A DNA stretch of 64,000 bases from Lacinutrix sp. C3R15 (GTDB taxonomy: Bacteria; Bacteroidota; Bacteroidia; Flavobacteriales; Flavobacteriaceae): positions 62,001 through 126,000 of the forward strand of contig NZ_JAHKPZ010000031.1 of the NCBI RefSeq assembly GCF_018860825.1, written 5' to 3'. This document shows, one piece after another, positions 43,467-51,158 of this stretch. The position numbers and the translations under genes are program-made. Position 1 is the stretch's first letter. The number at the start of each line of letters is the position of its first letter. The notes beneath the pieces were generated by a model, which ran no database searches, was not told where the DNA came from, and saw only the letters and a list, made by a program, of their open reading frames with translations.

Positions 43467-44452
43467 AAAAAACACTTTTCATATTAGCTTTTTTAGCATG
43501 TTTCAAAGGTTTTTCACAAGAGGTTTTTAATAAAACCATAAAACTTATGGGAAGTCGTTTTGATATTTCTGTGGTGGCTACTTCTAAAACAGAAGGAGAT
43601 GCTTTTATAGCCATAGCAATACAAGAAATTACAAGAATAGAAAAATTAATATCCTCTTGGGATGCAAATTCACAAACCTCTTTAATAAATAATCAAGCAG
43701 GTATTAAACCAGTTAAAGTAGATCTTGAATTGTTTCAACTCATAGAGCGTGCTTTGAAAATTTCAAAATTAACAAATGGAGCTTTTGATATTAGTTATGC
43801 CTCTATGGATGAAATTTGGAAATTTGATGGCTCTATGACAGCTATGCCTTCTTCTGAAGCAATAAAAAAATCTGTTGAAAAAGTAAACTACCAAAACGTT
43901 ATTCTAAATAAAAAGGAACAAACAGTTTATTTAAAACAAAAAGGAATGAAAATAGGTTTTGGAGCTATTGGTAAAGGTTACGCAGCAGATAAAGCAAAGC
44001 GCTTATTAAAAAGTAAAGGTGTAAAAGCAGGAATTATTAATGCTTCTGGCGATTTAAATGCTTGGGGAAAACAACCAAACCATGCAGATTGGATGGTTGC
44101 TATTGTAAACCCACTAAATAAAGATAAAGTTTTTTCTTGGCTTCCTGTGCATAATAGTGCTGTGGTTACTTCTGGTAACTACGAAAAATATGTGCGTTTA
44201 AATGGTGAATTGTATTCACATATTATTGACCCAAGAACTGGTTACCCAAGCAAAGGTATTTTAAGTGTGTCTGTTTTTACTAGCTCTGCAGAATTAGCAG
44301 ACGCATTAGCAACTTCGGTTTTTGTAATGGGAAAAGATGTAGGATTAGATTTTATTAACCAGCTGAAAGATGTAGAGTGTATTATAGTGGATGGTAATAA
44401 TCAAATTATTACATCAAATAATATTGAACTTAAACAAAATAAAAATGATTAA
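43463..44452 (+). CDS. apbE: FAD:protein FMN transferase
   Basis: A 329-residue protein starting at a TTG that overlaps the stop of the thioredoxin gene. It has a signal peptide (about 1-18, ending GFSQ). ApbE features: LMGSRFDISVV, the GFGAIGKGYAADKAK Gly-rich flavin site, NASGDLNAWG, and HIIDPRTGYPSKG. It transfers FMN from FAD to a Thr/Ser of a target protein in the periplasm, Mg-dependent. It overlaps the DUF4266 gene by 8 bp. The flavinylated partner is not evident. Confidence 0.95.
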   Translation: MKKTLFILAFLACFKGFSQEVFNKTIKLMGSRFDISVVATSKTEGDAFIAIAIQEITRIEKLISSWDANSQTSLINNQAGIKPVKVDLELFQLIERALKISKLTNGAFDISYASMDEIWKFDGSMTAMPSSEAIKKSVEKVNYQNVILNKKEQTVYLKQKGMKIGFGAIGKGYAADKAKRLLKSKGVKAGIINASGDLNAWGKQPNHADWMVAIVNPLNKDKVFSWLPVHNSAVVTSGNYEKYVRLNGELYSHIIDPRTGYPSKGILSVSVFTSSAELADALATSVFVMGKDVGLDFINQLKDVECIIVDGNNQIITSNNIELKQNKND

Positions 44453-44657
44453 AAAAGGATTATTAACAGTATTGGTAGTTGCAACATGTAGTTCATGTGT
44501 TGCAGTAAAAGAATATGAAAAAGTGTATATAAATGATCCTGATATGAATTTATCGCAAAAAAAAGTAGATCGTTTTGAAACTAATTTTCAAGTATATCGT
44601 GAAGCTGCTTCTGGGGCAAATGGAGGAAAATCTGGAGGTGGTTGTGGTTGTAATTAA
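44445..44657 (+). CDS. DUF4266 small lipoprotein with Cys/Gly-rich C-terminus
   Basis: A 70-residue protein from the ATG at 44445, which overlaps the apbE stop. The upstream in-frame ATG at 44391 would lie wholly inside apbE. A lipoprotein-type signal (MIKKGLLTVLVVATCSSC) is followed by the conserved core AVKEYEKVYINDPDM and the tail GGKSGGGCGCN. This matches DUF4266. The tail could bind metal or take a cofactor. Invariably (as far as I recall) near DUF3570 genes. Function unknown. Confidence 0.8.
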   Translation: MIKKGLLTVLVVATCSSCVAVKEYEKVYINDPDMNLSQKKVDRFETNFQVYREAASGANGGKSGGGCGCN

Positions 44658-44741
44658 ATGAGGCCTTATTTTTTTAACTTATAAAATTTACAGGCTGAGT
44701 TTACTTCTTTTCAGAACAATATTGTATCTAAAAAATTAAAA

Positions 44742-46118
44742 ATGAAAAATATTCTAATAATAGTGTTTCTATTTGTTATTAGTAATACTATAGCGCAACA
44801 AGATAGTACAACAGTCTATAAAAAACGGGTTTTAGAAACTGCAGAAGTAGATTTCTTAACCAGTTACTATACGCAAGATGGAGACAACGCTGCAGTTACA
44901 GGAGGAATTGGTACCGAAAAATTAACAGATTTTACGCCAACTATTATTGTTAGTTTGCCCTTAAACGCAGATGATGTATTAACGGTTGATGCAGGAATCT
45001 CTACCTATAGTTCTGCTTCTTCAAGTAATTTAAATCCTTTTGATGGTTCTAAAGGAGCTAGCCCTTGGGTGGCTTCATCTGGTGCATCACAACAAGACAC
45101 ATGGGGAAATGTAAATGTTGGTTACGCACACAGTTCTGAGGATAGAAATGAAATTTGGAATGCTAATGTTTCTTTTGCTACAGAATATGATTATACCTCT
45201 GTTGGTTTTGGAGGAGGGTTTGCAAAACTTTTTAACCAAAAAAACACAGAAATAGGAGTAAAAGCTAATGTGTATTTAGATGCTTGGAGTCCAAAATACC
45301 CAACAGAATTAGATGCTTATGTGCAAACTAACGGAAACTTAAATCAAGGTTTTTTTCAAGATATAGAAATATTAGATCAAAATGGAAATGTGAGTACAGA
45401 TTGGAGCCCTGTTACAGGTTTTGGATTAATTAAGGATAAATCTAGAAATTCATACTCGCTTTCTTTTATTTTTTCGCAAATATTAAGTAAAAAAGCGCAA
45501 ATGTCTTTGTTTTTTGATTTGGTAAAACAAGAAGGTTGGTTAGCAAACCCTATGCAGCGTGTGTATTTTGCAGATGTTGATAATTATTATGTTGGTAATG
45601 CAGATAATATTTCTAGTTATACATCTTCTAGTAATAGAGAGGTGTTTCAGTTAGCAGATGATATAGAAAGATTGCCAGATAGTAGGTTTAAAATTCCGTT
45701 AGGCTTACGTTTTAACTATTACTTAAATGAAACGGTTTCTTTAAGAACTTATTATCGTTACTACTATGATGATTGGGGAATTAACTCACATACCCTTAAT
45801 CTAGAAGTGCCTATTAAAATCACTTCAAAATTTACATTATATCCTTCGTACAGATTTTATAACCAAACAGAGGCTGATTATTTTGCTCCATATGAAGAAA
45901 ACTTGTCTACTAGTGAATTTTATACTTCTGATTATGATTTGTCTAAATTTTCAGCAAATCAATACGGTTTCGGTGTATCATACACAGATATTTTTACAAA
46001 ATTTAATATCTGGAAATTAGGATTAAAGAATGTAGATTTTAAATACAATAATTATAAACGTAACACAGGTTTGTCTGCAAACATTTTTGCAATAGCCTTT
46101 AAGTTTGTAATGTATTAG
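44742..46118 (+). CDS. DUF3570 outer-membrane beta-barrel protein
   Basis: A 458-residue protein with a signal peptide (1-18, ending TIAQ) and long amphipathic beta strands ending in a Phe-rich C-terminal strand (FAIAFKFVMY). The opening VDFLTSYYTQDGDNAAVTGG and GTEKLTDFTPTIIVSLPL fit DUF3570. Probably forms an outer-membrane pore or barrel working with the DUF4266 lipoprotein, ApbE and thioredoxin of the same operon. Confidence 0.85.
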   Translation: MKNILIIVFLFVISNTIAQQDSTTVYKKRVLETAEVDFLTSYYTQDGDNAAVTGGIGTEKLTDFTPTIIVSLPLNADDVLTVDAGISTYSSASSSNLNPFDGSKGASPWVASSGASQQDTWGNVNVGYAHSSEDRNEIWNANVSFATEYDYTSVGFGGGFAKLFNQKNTEIGVKANVYLDAWSPKYPTELDAYVQTNGNLNQGFFQDIEILDQNGNVSTDWSPVTGFGLIKDKSRNSYSLSFIFSQILSKKAQMSLFFDLVKQEGWLANPMQRVYFADVDNYYVGNADNISSYTSSSNREVFQLADDIERLPDSRFKIPLGLRFNYYLNETVSLRTYYRYYYDDWGINSHTLNLEVPIKITSKFTLYPSYRFYNQTEADYFAPYEENLSTSEFYTSDYDLSKFSANQYGFGVSYTDIFTKFNIWKLGLKNVDFKYNNYKRNTGLSANIFAIAFKFVMY

Positions 46119-46349
46119 TGCTTGTATAAGAGCGCTTGTTTTTTTATGTTCGGTTAGTAGGTGTGTTTTAATAATTGATTTTTAATTAATTGCTATCTGT
46201 TTTTTTACACTTCATTTTTACAGCAAACACCTAAAGTTATTAATAAACTCGTTAATAATTCTTCTAAAATCTATCATAAAGTCTGTAAAACTTCGTTTTA
46301 AAAATGTTATTTTGGCATAGTTTTTATGCTATACTTTTAAAGCAATTTT

Positions 46350-49307
46350 ATGCGTCACTATTTCATATTATTTTTCATATTATTTTTCTCTAATTTTAAT
46401 CATGCACAAGAAGTTAATCCGCTTATAAAAGGCGATGGTGTTGCTCAAAAAAAATGGGTTGATAGCTTGTATAGCAGTTTAACACTTCAAGAAAAAATAG
46501 GCCAGCTTTTTATGGTTCAAGTTTTTTCTAATCAAGATGTAGCTAATAAAGCCAAGGTAGTAAACCTTATTAAAAGGCAAAAAATTGGTGGTGTAATCTA
46601 TTCTAATGGAGGTCCTGTAAGACAAGCAAAATTAAATAATGAATTGCAAGCAGCCTCAAAAGTACCTCTATTGGTTGGCATGGATGCAGAATGGGGTTTA
46701 AGTATGCGTTTAGATTCTACTTATGCTTTTCCTTGGAACATGACACTTGGTGCTATTAAAGATAATAATTTGGTAGAACAGGCAGGAAAACATATTGGAG
46801 AACACTGTAAGCGTTTAGGTGTGCATTTTAATTTTGCTCCTGTTGTAGATATAAATACCAATCCTAAAAACCCAATTATTGGTAATCGTTCTTTTGGGGA
46901 AGATAGAGATAATGTTACTGAAAAAGCATTGGCTTTTATGAAAGGTATGCAAAGTGCTGGCGTTTTGGCAAATGCAAAACATTTTCCAGGACATGGTGAT
47001 ACAGAAAGCGATTCGCATAAAACCTTACCAACCGTTGATTTTAATGAAAAACGAATAGATTCTATAGAGTTATATCCTTATAGAAAATTAATACAAGAAG
47101 GCTTGTCAAGCGTAATGGTTGCGCATTTAAATGTGCCTAGTTTAGAATCTCGAGAAGGGTTTCCTTCCTCTTTATCAAAACATATAGTTACAAATATTTT
47201 AAAAGAACGTTTAGGTTTTAAAGGTTTAATCTTTACAGATGCTTTAACTATGAAAGGTGCGGCAGATTATATTGAAAAGTCTTTAGATGATACTACTGCA
47301 AACACAATAATTACTGGCGGAGAAATAGATTTAATGGCATTTTTAGCAGGAAACGATGTGATGCTAATGTCTGAAAATCCAGAGAAAGGAATCGCTAAAT
47401 TTATGGATGCATTTAGTAAGGGAGTAATTACAGAAGAACGTTTAGCTCATTCGGTTAAAAAAATACTACAAGCAAAATATAAAGTAGGTTTAAATAATTA
47501 CTCTCCTATAGGTACTACTAATTTAATTACTGATTTAAACCGATTAAAAGATGATATTTTATATGAAGAGCTTTTAGAAAATGCAATTACTGTAGCAGAA
47601 AATAAAGCAGGTGTATTACCATTACAAAACTTAGAAACTAAAAGTATTGCATATGTAAAGTTTGGTGATGCAGATGGTACTACTTTCTATAATGCCTTAA
47701 AAAAATACACACGTGTTCATGAAATTAAAGCAGATAACCTAGATGGTATTTTAGAAAAATTAAAACCTTATAATACGGTTATTGTAGGCTTGCACAGATC
47801 TAATGACAACCCATGGAAAAGCTATAAGTTTACAGAAGAAGAACTTACTTGGTTATATGAAATTGCAAAAAATAATACGGTTATACTAGATATATTTGTT
47901 AAGCCATATGCGCTTTTAGATTTAGACCCTATTAACAATATTAAAAGCGTTGTAGTTAGCTATCAAAACAGTGACATTGCCCAACAAAAATCTGCTCAGA
48001 TTATTTTTGGAGCATTACCAGCAAAAGGAAGATTACCTGTTTCTTCTGGTGTAGATTTTAGTGTTGGTCAAGGAGATTTATATAATGATATTAATCGTTT
48101 GTCTTATACTGTTCCAGAACGTGTTGGTATGAGTTCTAATAAATTAAAAAAGGTAGATTCTATAGCAAATTATGCTGTAAATGGTAAAATGACGCCAGGA
48201 ATTCAATTACTTATTGCCCGAAAAGGAAAAGTAATTTACAATAAAAACTTTGGGACTCATACTTATGATAAAGGTGCAGAAAAAGTAAAGTTTAATGACA
48301 TTTATGATGTGGCTTCCTTAACTAAAATATTAGCTACATTACCATTGTTAATGGAGTTAGAAGAGCAAGGTATTGTTTCTTTAGATAGCAAATTATCAGA
48401 AATGCTGCCAGAGTATAAAGACTCAAATAAAAAAGATATTACAATTAAGAGCATGCTTTCACATTATGCTAGATTAAAACCTTGGATTCCTTTTTATTAT
48501 GCCACCTTAGATTCTGTAACAAAACGTCCAGATTCTAAATATTACAGGAAAAGTTTCGACCCAGAATTTAGTATAAAAATTGCAGATGAATTGTATATGC
48601 GTAAAGACTATAAAGATTCCATTCAAAAAATAATTAAGGATACAGACCTACTAAGTAGACAGCGTTATCGCTATAGTGATTTACCTTATTACATTTTAAA
48701 GAAATTTATTGAGAAACATTACGACAAAGATTTAGATGAGCTTGTTAAAGATCGTTTTTATGAGTCCTTAGGTGCTAATTATACCATGTACAATCCTAAT
48801 AATAAGGTGAGTAATAAAAACATTGTTCCTACAGAAGAAGATGATTATTATAGATTTCAAAAAATTCAAGGGTATGTGCATGATATGGGAGCAGCAATGC
48901 AAGGCGGAGTAGGTGGTCACGCAGGTATTTTTAGCAACGCTAATGATGTAGCTAAAATTATGCAAATGTATTTGCAAAAAGGGTTTTATGGCGGAAAACG
49001 TTATTTGCTACCAGAAACTATTGATAAGTTTAATACTTGTTATTATTGTGATGATAATAACAGAAGAGGAATTGGTTTTGATAAACCGCAATTAGGAGAA
49101 GCAGGACCAACATGTGGTTGTATATCTATGACTAGTTTTGGGCATTCTGGTTTTACAGGAACCTATGCTTGGGCAGATCCTGAAGAAGAAATTGTATATA
49201 TCTTTTTAGCAAACAGAACTTACCCTGTAGCAGGAAAAAACTTGTTACTAAAAGAAGATATTAGAACCAATATTCAAGCTGCAATTTATGAAGCTATAAT
49301 TGATTAA
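46350..49307 (+). CDS. Secreted GH3 beta-N-acetylhexosaminidase fused to a beta-lactamase-like serine hydrolase
   Basis: A 985-residue protein with a signal peptide (about 1-19). The first part (about 25-380) is GH3 NagZ-like: NVDINTNPKNPIIGNRSFGE-type substrate site and the KHFPGHGDTESDSHKTLP loop from K210 with the Asp-His dyad. A GH3 C-terminal domain follows (about 400-590). The last 390 residues are class-C beta-lactamase/DD-peptidase-like with the SxxK motif S656-L-T-K659, a Tyr motif YSDLPYY and GHSGFTG. Likely acts on peptidoglycan fragments in the periplasm or outside. Confidence 0.9.
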   Translation: MRHYFILFFILFFSNFNHAQEVNPLIKGDGVAQKKWVDSLYSSLTLQEKIGQLFMVQVFSNQDVANKAKVVNLIKRQKIGGVIYSNGGPVRQAKLNNELQAASKVPLLVGMDAEWGLSMRLDSTYAFPWNMTLGAIKDNNLVEQAGKHIGEHCKRLGVHFNFAPVVDINTNPKNPIIGNRSFGEDRDNVTEKALAFMKGMQSAGVLANAKHFPGHGDTESDSHKTLPTVDFNEKRIDSIELYPYRKLIQEGLSSVMVAHLNVPSLESREGFPSSLSKHIVTNILKERLGFKGLIFTDALTMKGAADYIEKSLDDTTANTIITGGEIDLMAFLAGNDVMLMSENPEKGIAKFMDAFSKGVITEERLAHSVKKILQAKYKVGLNNYSPIGTTNLITDLNRLKDDILYEELLENAITVAENKAGVLPLQNLETKSIAYVKFGDADGTTFYNALKKYTRVHEIKADNLDGILEKLKPYNTVIVGLHRSNDNPWKSYKFTEEELTWLYEIAKNNTVILDIFVKPYALLDLDPINNIKSVVVSYQNSDIAQQKSAQIIFGALPAKGRLPVSSGVDFSVGQGDLYNDINRLSYTVPERVGMSSNKLKKVDSIANYAVNGKMTPGIQLLIARKGKVIYNKNFGTHTYDKGAEKVKFNDIYDVASLTKILATLPLLMELEEQGIVSLDSKLSEMLPEYKDSNKKDITIKSMLSHYARLKPWIPFYYATLDSVTKRPDSKYYRKSFDPEFSIKIADELYMRKDYKDSIQKIIKDTDLLSRQRYRYSDLPYYILKKFIEKHYDKDLDELVKDRFYESLGANYTMYNPNNKVSNKNIVPTEEDDYYRFQKIQGYVHDMGAAMQGGVGGHAGIFSNANDVAKIMQMYLQKGFYGGKRYLLPETIDKFNTCYYCDDNNRRGIGFDKPQLGEAGPTCGCISMTSFGHSGFTGTYAWADPEEEIVYIFLANRTYPVAGKNLLLKEDIRTNIQAAIYEAIID

Positions 49308-49339
49308 TTAAAAATTATTAAAATAATACATACCAATTA

Positions 49340-50479
49340 ATGAAAATAGGAATTGTTTGTTACCCAACATTTGGAGGTAGTGGAGTAGTAGCCACAGAAT
49401 TAGGTATAGAATTATCGAAACGTGGTCATGAAATTCATTTTATTACCTACAACCAACCAGTACGTTTAGAGTTGTTGAGTAACAATGTACATTATCATGA
49501 AGTAAATGTACCAGAGTATCCTTTGTTTCATTACCAACCTTATGAGTTAGCATTGTCTAGTAAATTGGTAGATATGGTAAAGCTTCATAAAATTGAAGTG
49601 TTACATGTGCATTATGCTATTCCGCATGCTTATGCAGCGTATATGGCGCAAAAAATGTTGCAAGAAGAAAATATTTATGTACCTATAGTTACTACACTTC
49701 ACGGTACAGATATTACTCTTGTAGGTTCGCATCCTTTTTACAAAACAGCAGTAACTTTTAGTATTAATAAATCAGACGCTGTAACTGCAGTTTCTCAGAG
49801 TTTAAAAGAAGATACTTTACGTTTGTTTGATATTAAAAACGAAATTGATGTAGTTACTAATTTTATTGATATTGGTAAATATAATCATGGTTTTACAGAT
49901 TGTCAACGAGGTATGATGGCAAAAGATGAAGAAAAAATAATTACACATATTAGTAATTTTAGACCAGTAAAACGAATTGAAGATATTGTAAAAGTATTTT
50001 ATAACATACAAAAAGAAATGCCTGCAAAATTAATGATGGTTGGTGAAGGTCCTGAAAAGGAAAAAGCAGAACTATTATGCGAAAAATTAGGTATTAATGA
50101 AAAAGTAATCTTTTTTGGGCAAAGTAATGAAATAGATAAAATTTTGTGTTTCAGTGATTTGTTTTTACTGCCTAGTGAAACCGAAAGTTTTGGTCTTGCA
50201 GCTTTAGAGGCAATGGTTTCTGGAGTTCCAGTTATATCCAGTAACACAGGAGGAATACCAGAAGTAAATAAACAAGGTGTTACAGGTTTTTTAAGCGATG
50301 TTGGTGATATAGAAGAAATGTCTAAAAATGCCATTTACGTTTTAAGTGATATAGAAAGATTAAATACTTTTAAAGCAAATGCCAGAAAAGAATCAGAAAA
50401 ATTTGATATACATAATATTGTACCACAATACGAAGCTATTTACCAAAGAACTTTAAGTAGGTGTCTTATTAAAGATTAA
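49340..50479 (+). CDS. bshA: N-acetyl-alpha-D-glucosaminyl L-malate synthase (bacillithiol)
   Basis: A 379-residue GT4 enzyme. The opening MKIGIVCYPTFGGSGVVATELG is diagnostic for BshA. The donor site has FRPVKRIEDIV and the EX7E region ETESFGLAALE. It joins UDP-GlcNAc and L-malate in the first step of bacillithiol synthesis. Bacillithiol occurs in several Bacteroidota. bshB and bshC are not in the window. Confidence 0.93.
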   Translation: MKIGIVCYPTFGGSGVVATELGIELSKRGHEIHFITYNQPVRLELLSNNVHYHEVNVPEYPLFHYQPYELALSSKLVDMVKLHKIEVLHVHYAIPHAYAAYMAQKMLQEENIYVPIVTTLHGTDITLVGSHPFYKTAVTFSINKSDAVTAVSQSLKEDTLRLFDIKNEIDVVTNFIDIGKYNHGFTDCQRGMMAKDEEKIITHISNFRPVKRIEDIVKVFYNIQKEMPAKLMMVGEGPEKEKAELLCEKLGINEKVIFFGQSNEIDKILCFSDLFLLPSETESFGLAALEAMVSGVPVISSNTGGIPEVNKQGVTGFLSDVGDIEEMSKNAIYVLSDIERLNTFKANARKESEKFDIHNIVPQYEAIYQRTLSRCLIKD

Positions 50480-50504
50480 GTTTCTTACGATTATATATAC
50501 GCAT

Positions 50505-50542
50505 AAAAAAAAGCCACTTCTATTTGAAATGGCTTTTTTTTT
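50505..50542. terminator. Bidirectional terminator
   Basis: A-run, AGCCACTTC, loop tattt, GAAATGGCT, T-run. One C/A mismatch in the stem. It sits between bshA and the convergent outer-membrane gene. Confidence 0.9.
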
Positions 50543-50555
50543 ATGTTAAAGGTGG

Positions 50556-51056
50556 TTAAAAAGTGTATCTGGCACCAACACCAACATCTAAATCTAAATC
50601 ATTGTTGTCATACAAATCATCACCTAAACCAAATTCTGGTCTAATATCTAAAGATAAAAGCAAAGGAAAATCAAACTTATATTCTACACCAACATCTCCA
50701 GAAAGGTATACAAAAGAATCTCTATTGTAATTTCCATTGTTATTTTTAAATCGATAAGCACCAAAACCAATTCCTGGTCCTGCATACCAATTAAAATTAC
50801 CTTCTATTTTCCAAATCCATTGAAAAATCCCTGTAAGTTTAACTCCATCATAGTTTTTTCCATCACTCCACCCAAAGTCTACTTCAACTCTATTTTTATC
50901 TAAAACAGCACGTTGGTATGATATTTCTGCTCCAAAACCACGACTATCTCCTAAACGTAATCCTATAGCATTTTCTGCAATTTCCTGTGCAGTTGTTGTT
51001 AAAGCAAATCCGAATAAAGCAAATCCAATTAAAAATTTTGTTTTCATAAGTTTCAT
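50556..51056 (-). CDS. Small outer-membrane beta-barrel protein
   Basis: A 166-residue protein with a signal peptide ending TTAQ. A second in-frame ATG three codons later (51047) gives the more canonical MKTKFLIGFALFGFA. The mature barrel has regular alternating strands (GLRLGDSRGFGAEISYQRAV, WYAGPGIGFGAYRF) and the terminal VGVGARYTF signature for BAM insertion, with Phe at the end. An OprF/OmpW-like 8-strand barrel. Function unknown. Confidence 0.8.
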   Translation of the reverse strand: MKLMKTKFLIGFALFGFALTTTAQEIAENAIGLRLGDSRGFGAEISYQRAVLDKNRVEVDFGWSDGKNYDGVKLTGIFQWIWKIEGNFNWYAGPGIGFGAYRFKNNNGNYNRDSFVYLSGDVGVEYKFDFPLLLSLDIRPEFGLGDDLYDNNDLDLDVGVGARYTF

Positions 51057-51158
51057 TTTTTTTATTAAAATAATAACGTTTTAATTTAATAATTATTGGT
51101 AAACTAACCGTAAATTTAAGGCTTATTTAACTACCATTTCATTATTTAATATACTACA

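Noticed and set aside
46311-46333. Second sigma-54 promoter before the GH3 fusion
   Set aside because: TTTTGGCATAGTTTTTATGC starts well but the -12 GC is at the wrong distance from the -24 GG.
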